This document shows positions 1 to 7,825 of a DNA stretch of 55,574 bases, piece after piece (position 1 is the stretch's first letter; every line of letters starts with the position of its first letter). A program made the translations under genes and the position numbers. The notes beneath the pieces are model-generated. The model made no database searches and had not been told where the DNA came from. It worked only from the letters and a program-made list of their open reading frames with translations. The stretch is from Lacticaseibacillus baoqingensis. GTDB taxonomy: Bacteria; Bacillota; Bacilli; Lactobacillales; Lactobacillaceae. Location: positions 1 to 55,574 of the forward strand of contig NZ_RHOI01000016.1 of the NCBI RefSeq assembly GCF_003946165.1. The letters are read 5' to 3'.

Positions 1-573
1 ATGTCATCAGTCCGCGTATTGACCGAGCAATTAGTCAGTTTGTATCACCGCGTGTCCTTGTACCAGCGGCGGCTGGCTCGCAAACGTCAGGCGAATCCCA
101 AACACTTTCGTTCTAACAATTACCGCGCAACGAAAACCAAGTTGCAGCGGACCTATCAGAAAGTGACACGGATTCAAGACGACCTCTTGCAAAAGTTTAC
201 GACGATGCTGGTGAAAACCAACGGTACGCTTGCCATCGAAGACTTGGACGTTAAGCATATGAAGATGAACCAGCGATTGGCGAAGAATTTACATCGCTCG
301 TTGTTTGGACGTTTCAAAGTGCTGATGAAGGACAAGGCGCAATGGTTTGGCCGCCAGCTGATGATAGTTGATCGGTTCTACCCTAGCACACAGCGGTGCA
401 GTCAGTGTGGGTTAGTGAAAACCGGCGACGATAAACTGACCTTGGCAGGTAATGTGCTTCATGGCACCAAACATCACGAGTTTAATTGTTACGGTTGTGG
501 CGCTCAACTTGAACGCGACGAGAATGCCGTACAGAATTTGATTCAATACGCTCAGGGGCAGGCTATGTCCTAA
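1..573 (+). CDS. tnpB: TnpB-family RNA-guided nuclease, C-terminal half (cut by window edge)
   Basis: The visible 190 residues are the C-terminal half of a TnpB/OrfB protein: a basic helical segment, the RuvC-II motif AIEDL with its catalytic Glu (residue 80 here), a zinc ribbon with Cys pairs at 133/136 and 163/166, and the RuvC-III motif ERDENA with its Asp (173). The RuvC-I Asp should lie upstream, so the first base is probably an internal codon rather than the true start; TnpB proteins are usually 350-400 residues. The visible catalytic and zinc residues are intact, so nothing here suggests decay. It differs from the right-hand copy by about ten substitutions. Confidence 0.88.
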   Translation: MSSVRVLTEQLVSLYHRVSLYQRRLARKRQANPKHFRSNNYRATKTKLQRTYQKVTRIQDDLLQKFTTMLVKTNGTLAIEDLDVKHMKMNQRLAKNLHRSLFGRFKVLMKDKAQWFGRQLMIVDRFYPSTQRCSQCGLVKTGDDKLTLAGNVLHGTKHHEFNCYGCGAQLERDENAVQNLIQYAQGQAMS

Positions 574-727
574 AGGTTCAAGAGCCAGTCAATGTTGCGA
601 GGTTACTACCGACGTAAGCATACTGGTGTTAACGGGACCGAATAAAATACTGAATGTACAACTAAGAAAGGAAAAATATAATCCTTTACTAGTGTCATTA
701 GACATTCTTCCACATTTTATATAGCAG
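1..727 (+). mobile_element. 3' part of an IS200/IS605- or IS607-type element carrying tnpB, with its right end
   Basis: This segment matches positions 55574 down to 54848 on the opposite strand over the same length (727 bp) with no visible indels; the match breaks off sharply after the bases TATATAGCAG, which I take as the right end. The element runs off the window, so its left end and any tnpA cannot be seen. In TnpB elements the guide RNA (omega RNA) is transcribed from the 3' end of tnpB through the right end, and the guide is the flanking DNA just outside it. Here that flank is the start of the asparaginase gene. The 154 bp between tnpB and the end are non-coding and conserved between the two copies. 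Confidence 0.8.
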
Positions 728-735
728 GGTCAACC

Positions 736-1707
736 ATGCCCAATATCCTCGCGTTACACACCGGCGGGACCATTGCCATGAGCCAAGATGCCAATGGCGC
801 GGTAGCATTGAATCATAAAAATCCCTTGTTGGCGATCCAAGCCCAACTCGGCGCCGACATTCATGTGACCGTTGAAGAAGCGTTCAACCTGCCTTCGCCG
901 CATATCACCTTAGCCCACATGCTCCAATTGGCCACTCGTATCCGCCAAGCTGAAGCTGATGGGATCGATGGCGTCGTCGTCACTCATGGTACCGACACCT
1001 TAGAAGAAACCGCTTATTTTCTCGACTTGACGCTTGATAGCACCATCCCTGTCGTCGTGACCGGCGCGATGCGCTCCAGTAATGAAGTCGGCGCCGATGG
1101 CAGCTATAACTATGTCAGCGCGATCCGCACAGCAGCCAGTCCCGCCGCGCGCAATAAAGGCTGCTTAGTGGTGATGAATGACGAAGTCCATACGGCCCGT
1201 TTTGTCACGAAGACCCATACCACCAACGTCGCCACCTTTCGGACCCCGACTTTTGGCCCGATCGGCTTGGTCACTAAAGATGGCATCCGCTTCTTTCAAG
1301 AACTGATCAATCAAGTCGCATGCCCGATCACCCATATCACCACCCCTGTGTTTTTACTCAAAGCCTACGCCGGCATGGATGGCGCTTTATTTGATGCGTT
1401 ACCCAACAACTGTGCCGGCTTGGTGATCGAAGCGCTAGGCGCAGGCAATTTGCCGCCGGAAACGGTGCCCAGCATCCAACGCCTGCTGGCGCGCCAGGTG
1501 CCGATCGTCTTAGTGTCTCGCTGCTTCAACGGGATCGCTGAAGGGTTTTATGATTATCCTGGCGGCGGCGCCCAACTGCAACAAATGGGGGTGATCTTTT
1601 GCCAAGGACTCAATGGGCAAAAGGCGCGCATCAAGCTGATCGTCGGCCTCAGCGCCGGCAAAACGGGCAAGGAGCTGGCAGATTATGTCGATAACGCCAT
1701 CAGCTGA
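736..1707 (+). CDS. ansA: L-asparaginase, cytoplasmic type
   Basis: It hydrolyses L-asparagine to aspartate and ammonia. The 323-residue protein has both signature motifs of the asparaginase/glutaminase family: TGGTIA near residue 9 with the nucleophilic Thr, and THGTDTLEE near residue 84 with the second catalytic Thr and Asp. There is no signal peptide, so it should act in the cytoplasm. The right end of the TnpB element lies only 8 nt before the ATG, so the native promoter and most of the leader have been displaced; the only ribosome-binding candidate is a weak AGGG at the element junction. Expression may now depend on read-through from the element. The next gene overlaps its 3' end by 23 nt. 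An asparagine synthetase gene (asnB) lies elsewhere in the window. Confidence 0.9.
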   Translation: MPNILALHTGGTIAMSQDANGAVALNHKNPLLAIQAQLGADIHVTVEEAFNLPSPHITLAHMLQLATRIRQAEADGIDGVVVTHGTDTLEETAYFLDLTLDSTIPVVVTGAMRSSNEVGADGSYNYVSAIRTAASPAARNKGCLVVMNDEVHTARFVTKTHTTNVATFRTPTFGPIGLVTKDGIRFFQELINQVACPITHITTPVFLLKAYAGMDGALFDALPNNCAGLVIEALGAGNLPPETVPSIQRLLARQVPIVLVSRCFNGIAEGFYDYPGGGAQLQQMGVIFCQGLNGQKARIKLIVGLSAGKTGKELADYVDNAIS

Positions 1708-2335
1708 ATACACCTTGACCCAGCTTTACCACCAGCTGGCAGCCAACTTAGGCCCGTCTGGCTGGTGGCCGGCCGATTCCCCAGCAGAGATCTTGGTCGG
1801 CGCGATCTTAGTGCAAAACACCACCTGGCAAAACGCGGCGCAGTCGTTGGCCAATTTACGCCCAGTCACGCACTTTGATCCGCAACAATTGGCCCGCCTG
1901 CCGCTAGCACAACTGCAAGCATTGATCCGCCCCAGCGGGTTTTATCGCCACAAAAGCCAAGCCTTGCACGCTTTGTTTGCTTGGCTGCAAACCCAAGGAC
2001 CGGATGCAGACTTCAGCCAGTGGCCCAACAGCCAGTTGCGCCGCCGCTTATTGGCCTTGCCCGGCATCGGCCCGGAAACGGCAGACGCGATGCGGTTATA
2101 TGTGTTTGGTCAGCCCAATTTTATTGCCGATCATTATAGTCGGCGGCTGTTTGGCTGGTTAGGCCAAAATTTTGCCACGTATGCCCAACTCAAATCTGTG
2201 ACCCACGCTGTTGATAACTGGCCGCTGGCCCAAGCGCAAGAATTCCACGGCTTGATCGATAACTTTGGCAAAACCGTTAAAACCCAGGCAGACTTCGCCG
2301 CAAGCTGGTTAGCTGGGGCTTGCTTGCGGCTATAG
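1685..2335 (+). CDS. HhH-GPD base-excision DNA glycosylase, endonuclease III superfamily, MagIII-like
   Basis: This 216-residue protein has the helix-hairpin-helix of the endonuclease III superfamily (LLALPGIGPETADAM, about residues 122-136) followed by the conserved catalytic Asp in FIADHYSRR. The position of the catalytic lysine of endonuclease III (GxKTA) is Glu here, and the C-terminal four-cysteine iron-sulfur loop is absent. That pattern is known from monofunctional glycosylases such as Helicobacter MagIII, which remove 3-methyladenine, so an alkylation-repair role is more likely than thymine-glycol repair. The start is an ATG inside the asparaginase gene, preceded by AAGGAG, which implies translational coupling. 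Confidence 0.8.
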   Translation: MSITPSAEYTLTQLYHQLAANLGPSGWWPADSPAEILVGAILVQNTTWQNAAQSLANLRPVTHFDPQQLARLPLAQLQALIRPSGFYRHKSQALHALFAWLQTQGPDADFSQWPNSQLRRRLLALPGIGPETADAMRLYVFGQPNFIADHYSRRLFGWLGQNFATYAQLKSVTHAVDNWPLAQAQEFHGLIDNFGKTVKTQADFAASWLAGACLRL

Positions 2336-2421
2336 TTATCCCCAATAGTTTATCCACAAGTTGTGGATAAACGGTGCACAAATCAATTCAAAAGGCGGGC
2401 CAACTATCCACATGGGGATAA
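2336..2421. promoter_or_regulatory. Cluster of five DnaA-box-like 9-mers
   Basis: Within 86 bp there are two perfect DnaA boxes, TTATCCACA at 2350-2358 (plus) and its complement at 2362-2370 (minus), which face each other across a 3-bp gap. Three one-mismatch copies are present: TTATCCCCA at 2336-2344 (plus), CTATCCACA at 2404-2412 (plus) and TGGGGATAA at 2413-2421 (minus). The last two sit in the loop of the terminator hairpin between two convergent genes. Such clusters outside oriC bind DnaA in several bacteria, acting as titration or reactivation sites. The DnaA-inhibitor gene yabA is 1.7 kb away. Function here is inferred. Confidence 0.6.
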
Positions 2422-2436
2422 GTTGGCCCGCCTTTT
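2390..2436. terminator. Bidirectional terminator between convergent genes
   Basis: A perfect 16-bp stem (AAAAGGCGGGCCAACT at 2390-2405 against 2421-2436) closes a 15-nt loop. A/T tracts on both flanks let it serve the glycosylase gene on the plus strand and the thioesterase operon on the minus strand. The loop holds two degenerate DnaA boxes. Confidence 0.85.
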
Positions 2437-2457
2437 GGTGTTGCCTTGCTGACACAT

Positions 2458-3180
2458 TTACCGCACTCGCCAGGTGAACTCCGCTTCTGCATTGATCTGC
2501 CCGGCAGTGACGATCTGATGCCGCGTGGTCAACCCGTCGATTTGCGCTTGGGCGTGCGGCGTGCTGCCATAGGTGACTTCGCGGGCATACTTGATGCGCA
2601 CGGTGGCCAACTCATGGCTTTGCAAAAAGGCCGCCCCTAAACTGTCTTCCATCCATTCAAAATAGTGCACATTGTTCACATGGCCGTTGCCATCGATGTC
2701 AAAATACCGCACGCGATAAGGGACATCCACATCGATTTTTGTCAGCTTCGGCAAGCGCTTGAACCGCTGCACATGCGTATCAAATTGCGCGCCGACTTTT
2801 TCCGGGAACTCTGGCAAGATCGGGGCCAGCTTGCGGGTCGTCAGATCCATCATCACCCAAGCGCCGCGCATGGTGGCCAGCCGCTGACCGGCAGGCGTCG
2901 CCAGCCAATAATCCCGATACGTCATCAACTTGTTGTATGAGCGCGCTTGCGTGCCTAATAAGACCCGCGACTCGACTGGCGGCATCTTTTCGATGGTCAA
3001 TTCATATTGGGTGATCACCCACCCCAGTCCATGCGCCAACAACGCCTCCATGCCAGCTTCGGCTTGATCTAATTGGTGTTCTGACCCCATCAGCATGGCA
3101 TTGACCAACATGGCCAAGTTAACATTGCCTTTTTGCGTGCCTAAGAAAAAGGGGATGGTGTATGGCTCTTCATAAATCAC
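2458..3180 (-). CDS. Acyl-ACP thioesterase
   Basis: It hydrolyses acyl-ACP to release free fatty acids. The 240 residues form the two hot-dog domains of the bacterial acyl-ACP thioesterase family; the second begins near residue 150 with RYFDIDGNGHVNN, which holds the conserved Asn and His. The first domain shows YNKLMTYRDYWL. The start is a GTG overlapping the rsmI stop codon (GTGA) with GGAGGAAA upstream, so it is translationally coupled as the last gene of the yabA-rsmI operon, ahead of the 2390-2436 terminator. Confidence 0.85.
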   Translation of the reverse strand: MIYEEPYTIPFFLGTQKGNVNLAMLVNAMLMGSEHQLDQAEAGMEALLAHGLGWVITQYELTIEKMPPVESRVLLGTQARSYNKLMTYRDYWLATPAGQRLATMRGAWVMMDLTTRKLAPILPEFPEKVGAQFDTHVQRFKRLPKLTKIDVDVPYRVRYFDIDGNGHVNNVHYFEWMEDSLGAAFLQSHELATVRIKYAREVTYGSTPHAQAQIDGLTTRHQIVTAGQINAEAEFTWRVR

Positions 3181-4040
3181 TCGGTTTCCTCCAGTCCATG
3201 ATACGCCTTGTAAACGGCTTGGCGGCGCAACCCATTGGCTTTGGCAACCGCCTTGATCGCGGCGTTGGGTTGATCGCCTTGGGCAATGCGCGCAGCCACT
3301 TGCGCTTTTAAAGGTTCATCGCTGACGACTGGCGGCTGCGGCTGGGCGCCGGCGACCATGACGACAAATTCGCCGCGTGCAGACGCAGCCGCCCAAGTGA
3401 TAAGCTCACTTAATGACCCGCGGATAAACTCTTCATGCAGCTTCGTTAACTCCCGCGCCAAAGTCGCTTGACGATCGCCAAACACTGCTTGGATTGCCGT
3501 TAAGGTCTTGGCCAAGCGATAAGGGGATTCATAGAAGATGACGGTTTGTTCTTGTTGGGCCAGCGCCGTCAACACCTTAGTCTGCTCGCTGGCTTTGCGC
3601 GGCAAAAAACCGTAAAACATAAACGGCTGCGGCGCTAATCCCGAAGCGATCAATGCCGTTGTGGCTGCGTTAGCCCCAGGCAAAGGTACCACCGGTAAGT
3701 CGGCGGCGATCGCCGCTTGGACCAGCTCTTTGCCTGGATCGGAAATCGACGGCATCCCGGCATCTGAAACTTGGGCGATACTCAAACCATCCCGCAGCTT
3801 CGCCAACAGCTCCGGGATCCGTTGTTGCGTATTATGCTCGTGAAACGAGATCTGTTTGGTCGTGATCTCAAAGTGGTTCAAGAGCTTTTGGGTGTTGCGG
3901 GTATCTTCAGCGGCAATCAGATCCACGCTTTGCAGGGTCTTGACTGCGCGCATCGTCATGTCATCGAGATTACCGATCGGCGTAGGCACTAAATACAGTG
4001 TACCGGTTTCGTGCTGATCAAAACTGTGTTGATTTTGCAT
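3177..4040 (-). CDS. rsmI: 16S rRNA (cytidine-1402-2'-O)-methyltransferase
   Basis: RsmI methylates the 2'-OH of C1402 in 16S rRNA using S-adenosylmethionine. The protein (287 residues from the chosen start) belongs to the tetrapyrrole methylase fold, with GTLYLVPTPIGNLDD at the N-terminus, AAEDTRNTQKLL near residue 45 and the SDAGMPSISDPG loop near residue 90. The frame stays open 13 codons further upstream, but the ATG at 4040 overlaps the yabA stop by one base (TGATG) and gives the usual N-terminus. The order yabA-rsmI matches Bacillus. Confidence 0.93.
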   Translation of the reverse strand: MQNQHSFDQHETGTLYLVPTPIGNLDDMTMRAVKTLQSVDLIAAEDTRNTQKLLNHFEITTKQISFHEHNTQQRIPELLAKLRDGLSIAQVSDAGMPSISDPGKELVQAAIAADLPVVPLPGANAATTALIASGLAPQPFMFYGFLPRKASEQTKVLTALAQQEQTVIFYESPYRLAKTLTAIQAVFGDRQATLARELTKLHEEFIRGSLSELITWAAASARGEFVVMVAGAQPQPPVVSDEPLKAQVAARIAQGDQPNAAIKAVAKANGLRRQAVYKAYHGLEETE

Positions 4041-4378
4041 CAATGCTCCCCATAAATAATGTCTAAGCAAAAGGCACACGGTTCGTTATCGATCCGCCGC
4101 TGCCCATACATATATGAGCACACATGAAACCCTTCTTCATACAAGTTCTCCAGGTTCAACTTGGATTTAGACAGCTCCACGGCGCCATTGGACTTGTGAT
4201 CGGCGCTGGTTTGTAATTCTTGGAGGTGTTCGCGCAAATGACGGTTTTCGATCTCCAACTCGGCATTTTTTTCAACGATCTCAGTCATATCATTTTTTAA
4301 AGCCGCGATCTTTTTCAACATCGCCTGCGTCTCTTGTTCGAGCTGCACAAACCCGTCATAGAGCTCTTTTTTCGCCAT
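4040..4378 (-). CDS. yabA: Replication initiation control protein YabA
   Basis: YabA binds DnaA and DnaN and restrains over-initiation of replication. The 112 residues show the family plan: an N-terminal leucine-rich coiled coil (about residues 5-60, for tetramerisation), a polar linker and a C-terminal zinc site built around HVCSYMYG and EPCAFC. The ATG at 4378 is preferred over an upstream in-frame one because GAGGGTG precedes it at proper spacing and it yields MAKKEL. It heads a short operon with rsmI and the thioesterase gene. Confidence 0.9.
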   Translation of the reverse strand: MAKKELYDGFVQLEQETQAMLKKIAALKNDMTEIVEKNAELEIENRHLREHLQELQTSADHKSNGAVELSKSKLNLENLYEEGFHVCSYMYGQRRIDNEPCAFCLDIIYGEH

Positions 4379-4477
4379 ATTTTCACCCTCTGCCTGCAAT
4401 TCTGCACCCCTTCAGTGTACCGATAATCTCGTGGTGTGACAAGCACTGCCGCTGGCCCGCTGGCTTTTTGACGCACG

Positions 4478-4504
4478 AAAAAGCCCCCGCCATGCAGGGG
4501 GGAC
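4478..4504 (-). terminator. Terminator after holB
   Basis: On the minus strand CCCCC and GGGGG pair around a short loop, followed by CTTTTTC, directly after the holB stop codon. It separates the tmk-darA-holB transcript from yabA, which then needs its own promoter in 4379-4477. Confidence 0.7.
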
Positions 4505-5482
4505 TTACGCGATCGCCAACAACTTCAAGACTAATTGCTCCGTATCAGATTGAAACGTGACATTTTGCCGCAGCTGCACTTGCGCTTGTAAGATCGCACT
4601 CAAGCTGGCACTCAACGCTGCTGCGCTTTGTGCCGCCAATTGCGCCACCACTGGCTCTGCGGCAAATGCAGCCGGCGCAGCCACTTGAAAATGCCGATTT
4701 AAGGCGTCTTCATAGACTAAGGCCAATAAAGCCAACAATTGCGTTTGCTCCGGCAAGGCTTTGGCAACTGGCAGCAAGTTGGCTTGCACCGCAACAAACG
4801 CCGTCGCATCACGATTGGCCAATTGCTCGGCCAGCTTCAAGACCCGCGTGATCCGCTCTTGAAACGACTCATCTGCTGTCAATGACTGCGCATCGGCAAC
4901 GTCTGCTGTCAATTGCGCCACCACCGCAGCCAGCCGTGCCGAAACGCCATCTGCTTCCAGCTGGGCTTTGATCTGCGCGCGCGGCGGAGTGGGAAAGTTG
5001 ATGATCTGCGCGCGCGACAAGATCGTTGGCAAGAGCTGATTTTTGGCCGTCGTGGTTAAAATGATCACCGCGCCTGACACCGGCTCTTCATAAAACTTCA
5101 ACAGTGAATTGGCCGCACCAGGGGTCATTTTCTCGGCTTGTTCGATCACAAAGACCCGCGTTTGGCCTTCGACCCCGGATTTGGACAATTCGCTTTTCAA
5201 CTCGCGCACATCATCGACTTTGAGACTGCGCGCGTCTGTCGCCAATACCACCACATCCGGATGGTTATGCGACAAGATCCGCTGGCATTCCGCACATTCG
5301 CCGCAAGGGTGTCCCGCTTGCACATTTTGGCAAAATAAGCGCAAGGCGATCCATTGGGCCAATGCGCCTTTGCCAGTGCCGCTTAAGCCATTAAAGACAT
5401 AGGCTTGCCCCAGCCGATCGGCGGCGATGATCGCGGCAAACTGTTTCACTAACCCTGGTTGTAGTGCTTCGATCGCGAGCAT
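4505..5482 (-). CDS. holB: DNA polymerase III delta' subunit
   Basis: HolB is a clamp-loader subunit that helps place the sliding clamp on primed DNA. The 325-residue protein has the AAA+ P-loop region GLSGTGKGALAQ (about residues 34-45), a zinc-binding segment with four Cys (CGECAECQRI), and the sensor region LLKFYEEP as in DnaX/HolB proteins. Its ATG overlaps the darA stop by one base. The order tmk-darA-holB is the standard Firmicutes arrangement. The C-terminal third is Ala- and Gln-rich and poorly conserved, as usual. Confidence 0.92.
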   Translation of the reverse strand: MLAIEALQPGLVKQFAAIIAADRLGQAYVFNGLSGTGKGALAQWIALRLFCQNVQAGHPCGECAECQRILSHNHPDVVVLATDARSLKVDDVRELKSELSKSGVEGQTRVFVIEQAEKMTPGAANSLLKFYEEPVSGAVIILTTTAKNQLLPTILSRAQIINFPTPPRAQIKAQLEADGVSARLAAVVAQLTADVADAQSLTADESFQERITRVLKLAEQLANRDATAFVAVQANLLPVAKALPEQTQLLALLALVYEDALNRHFQVAAPAAFAAEPVVAQLAAQSAAALSASLSAILQAQVQLRQNVTFQSDTEQLVLKLLAIA

Positions 5483-5811
5483 CAGAAACGGTGGAACTGC
5501 TCAACTGGCAGGACGAAAACGGTCGCGCCGCCAACTTGCACCTCGATGGGATAGGCCATGGCACTATCCGAGGTAGCATCTAAGTTGACCGGCGGGGTCA
5601 TGAATTGTTCGCGCGTTTGTGAGGTTTCTTTGATGATCTGCAACACTTCTTGGACCCGCTCGTCTTCGATCCCAATGATGAACGTCGTATTGCCTGACTT
5701 CAAAAAGCCCCCAGTCGTCGACAGTTTCGTCGCCCGAATATTGTTGTCGATGAATTCGCTGGAAAGTAGGTTGCTGTCCTTATCTTGGACGATTGCCATA
5801 ATTAACTTCAT
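5482..5811 (-). CDS. darA: Cyclic-di-AMP receptor, PII-like (DarA/PstA)
   Basis: The 109-residue protein is the PII-like c-di-AMP binding protein DarA/PstA (formerly YaaQ). MKLIMAIVQDKD begins the first strand, the T-loop region contains the conserved TKLSTTGGFLKSGNTTFIIG, and the C-terminus carries the VGGATVFVLPVEQFHRF strand. Trimers of this family bind c-di-AMP at subunit interfaces; the downstream partner is unknown in most species. It sits between tmk and holB as in Bacillus and overlaps holB. Confidence 0.93.
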   Translation of the reverse strand: MKLIMAIVQDKDSNLLSSEFIDNNIRATKLSTTGGFLKSGNTTFIIGIEDERVQEVLQIIKETSQTREQFMTPPVNLDATSDSAMAYPIEVQVGGATVFVLPVEQFHRF

Positions 5812-5842
5812 GAAAGCCCTCCTTATTCACGCCGAATGCCTT

Positions 5843-6490
5843 TTATGCTTGCCACTGTGCCCCTAAGGTTTGCTGGATCACGCCTAAACACTCTGCCACG
5901 ACTGCCGACAGCGCTTGGGTCGCATCAATGGTCACGATCCGCTGCGGCTGTTGTTGTGCCAGGCGCAAGTATGCGGCGCGCACCCGTTCGTGGAAATCTA
6001 ATCGTTCCCGGTCTAAGCGATCATATTGGGTCGCTTGCCGATGCGCTTGGATCCGTGCTAAGCCGACCGCTGCCGGCACATCCAGATAAATCGTCAACGC
6101 CGGCTGCACCCCCGCCGTCGCAAACTGATTCATCGCCAACACCGCGTCTTCGCCGATCTGCCGGCCGGCGCCTTGATACGCGACCGAAGAATCCACGAAG
6201 CGATCACATACCACGATCGCCCCTTTGGCTAAGGCAGGCAGGATCTTTTCGACTAAATGTTGACGCCGGCTGGCTGCATACAACAAGGCCTCGGTGCGCG
6301 CATCCATTTCGGTGTTTTGGGGATCTAAGATCAACTCCCGGATCTTTTCAGAGATCCGGGCCCCGCCTGGCTCGCGCGTCAAGACGACCGCTTGTTGTGC
6401 ATGTGCTTGCAGTTGCGGTAACAATGCTTGTAAGACACTGGTTTTCCCCGCCCCATCTGGTCCTTCAAAACTGATAAACTTGCCTACCAC
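5843..6490 (-). CDS. tmk: Thymidylate kinase
   Basis: It phosphorylates dTMP to dTDP in the cytoplasm. The 215-residue protein has the P-loop FEGPDGAGKTS at residues 8-18, the DR(F/Y) motif in CDRFVDSSVAYQG near residue 96, and the lid region. REPGGARISE near residue 40 is typical of Firmicutes enzymes. It is the first gene of tmk-darA-holB. Confidence 0.95.
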   Translation of the reverse strand: MVGKFISFEGPDGAGKTSVLQALLPQLQAHAQQAVVLTREPGGARISEKIRELILDPQNTEMDARTEALLYAASRRQHLVEKILPALAKGAIVVCDRFVDSSVAYQGAGRQIGEDAVLAMNQFATAGVQPALTIYLDVPAAVGLARIQAHRQATQYDRLDRERLDFHERVRAAYLRLAQQQPQRIVTIDATQALSAVVAECLGVIQQTLGAQWQA

Positions 6491-6588
6491 GATCTGCCTC
6501 TTTTCCCCTAATATATTCAGTGTACTGGAAACCCCGCGAAAATTGAAACAATAATCGAAAAAACGTGCAGTTGCCTACACGCATGCTT

Positions 6589-6849
6589 CTACAAATTAGC
6601 TTGATGTAATTGTTCGGCGGCCATTTCTTTGACCAAGTCGCCAGAAACTTGCCGGGTGCGGGCTTCACGATACAAGAAGTCAAACAAGCCTTCTTGCAGC
6701 GCTAAGCGCGCTTGCGACAACTCATCCACTTCGCGAAAAGTGGCCAACAGCGCGCGCTCGCGTGCCATGGCATCGCGCACATGATAAACGGTGGTCATCA
6801 ATTCACGATCGGCTTGCGTTTTTAACTGTGGTTTCTTCTTAATAAACAT
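6589..6849 (-). CDS. yaaL: YaaL-type small protein (DUF2508)
   Basis: It is a short, charged, helical protein of 86 residues from the ATG at 6849 (MFIKKKPQLK), chosen over an ATG 14 codons upstream that would overlap recR. It lies directly downstream of recR, as yaaL does in Bacillus, and its size and helical, acidic-basic pattern fit DUF2508. The function of the family is unknown. Confidence 0.75.
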   Translation of the reverse strand: MFIKKKPQLKTQADRELMTTVYHVRDAMARERALLATFREVDELSQARLALQEGLFDFLYREARTRQVSGDLVKEMAAEQLHQANL

Positions 6850-6868
6850 GGCCTGCCCCCTTTTTTCA

Positions 6869-7468
6869 TCACATCTCTGTACGCCCTTCAACCGCTTTGA
6901 GCAAGGTCATTTCATCAGCATACTCGATGTCGCTGCCGACCGCCAAGCCATGCGCCAAGCGCGTGACTTTGATCTGAGCGGGATGGATCAAGCGCGCTAA
7001 ATATTGCGCCGTCGCTTCGCCTTCAGGCGTCGCGTTGGTGGCTACGATCACTTCTTGCACGGCATCATTGGCTTGCAGCCGCTTGATCAAACTTTGAATG
7101 TTCAAGTCTTCTGGACCGCGGCCTTCGATGGGACTCAACACCCCATGCAACACATGATATAAGCCGTGATACTCATTGGTGCGATCGATGCTCATCACGT
7201 CTTTAGGCTGTTCGACCACGAGGATCGTTTTTTGATCACGCCCTTTGTCGCGGCAGATCTCACAAGGGTCTTCGTCGGTAATGTTGCCGCAGATCGTACA
7301 GTAGTGCAGCTCGGTTTTTGCCGCCATCAAACTCTTAGAAAACGCCTCGACATCCGCTTTATCCATATCAATGGTATAAAACGCCAAACGCGTCGCAGTT
7401 TTGCTCCCGATCCCGGGCAGCCGCATGTAACTATCGATCAACTTTGCGATCGGTTCTGGATACTGCAT
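6869..7468 (-). CDS. recR: Recombination protein RecR
   Basis: RecR works with RecF and RecO to load RecA on gapped DNA. The 199 residues have the N-terminal HhH ([16 protein letters not shown]), a four-Cys zinc finger ([16 protein letters not shown], about residues 57-72) and the Toprim domain beginning with [10 protein letters not shown] and continuing through [16 protein letters not shown]. It follows ybaB and precedes yaaL in the standard order. Confidence 0.95.
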   Translation of the reverse strand: MQYPEPIAKLIDSYMRLPGIGSKTATRLAFYTIDMDKADVEAFSKSLMAAKTELHYCTICGNITDEDPCEICRDKGRDQKTILVVEQPKDVMSIDRTNEYHGLYHVLHGVLSPIEGRGPEDLNIQSLIKRLQANDAVQEVIVATNATPEGEATAQYLARLIHPAQIKVTRLAHGLAVGSDIEYADEMTLLKAVEGRTEM

Positions 7469-7488
7469 GTTTTCCCTCTTTTAACGTT

Positions 7489-7806
7489 CTACATTCCTAA
7501 GCCGCGGGAATATTTGCCCATCTTCTGTTGCGTCGTCTGGTCGATATCCGCCATGGCGGCATTGACGGCTTCGATCACCAGGTCTTGCAGCATATCCGGA
7601 TCATCTGGATCAATGGCTTCTGGTTTGATCTGAATATCTTTAAGCTTTTTATCGCCGGTAAAAGTCACCGTGACCATATCACTGGCAGAGGTGGCCGTAA
7701 ATTCAGTCGCATTCAATTCGTCTTGATCTTTGACCATTTGCTTTTGCATTTTTTGCATCTGCTTCATCATACCTTGCATGTTACCCATTCCGCCACGCAT
7801 CATCAT
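7489..7806 (-). CDS. ybaB: Nucleoid-associated protein, YbaB/EbfC family
   Basis: This 105-residue DNA-binding protein has a Met/Gln/Lys-rich N-terminal helix ([15 protein letters not shown]), the central strand [16 protein letters not shown] and the C-terminal helix that forms the tweezer-like dimer. Three adjacent ATG codons make the exact start uncertain; AAAGGA lies upstream. It sits between dnaX and recR as in most bacteria. Confidence 0.92.
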   Translation of the reverse strand: MMMRGGMGNMQGMMKQMQKMQKQMVKDQDELNATEFTATSASDMVTVTFTGDKKLKDIQIKPEAIDPDDPDMLQDLVIEAVNAAMADIDQTTQQKMGKYSRGLGM

Positions 7807-7825
7807 TAATCATCCTTTCGAATTC

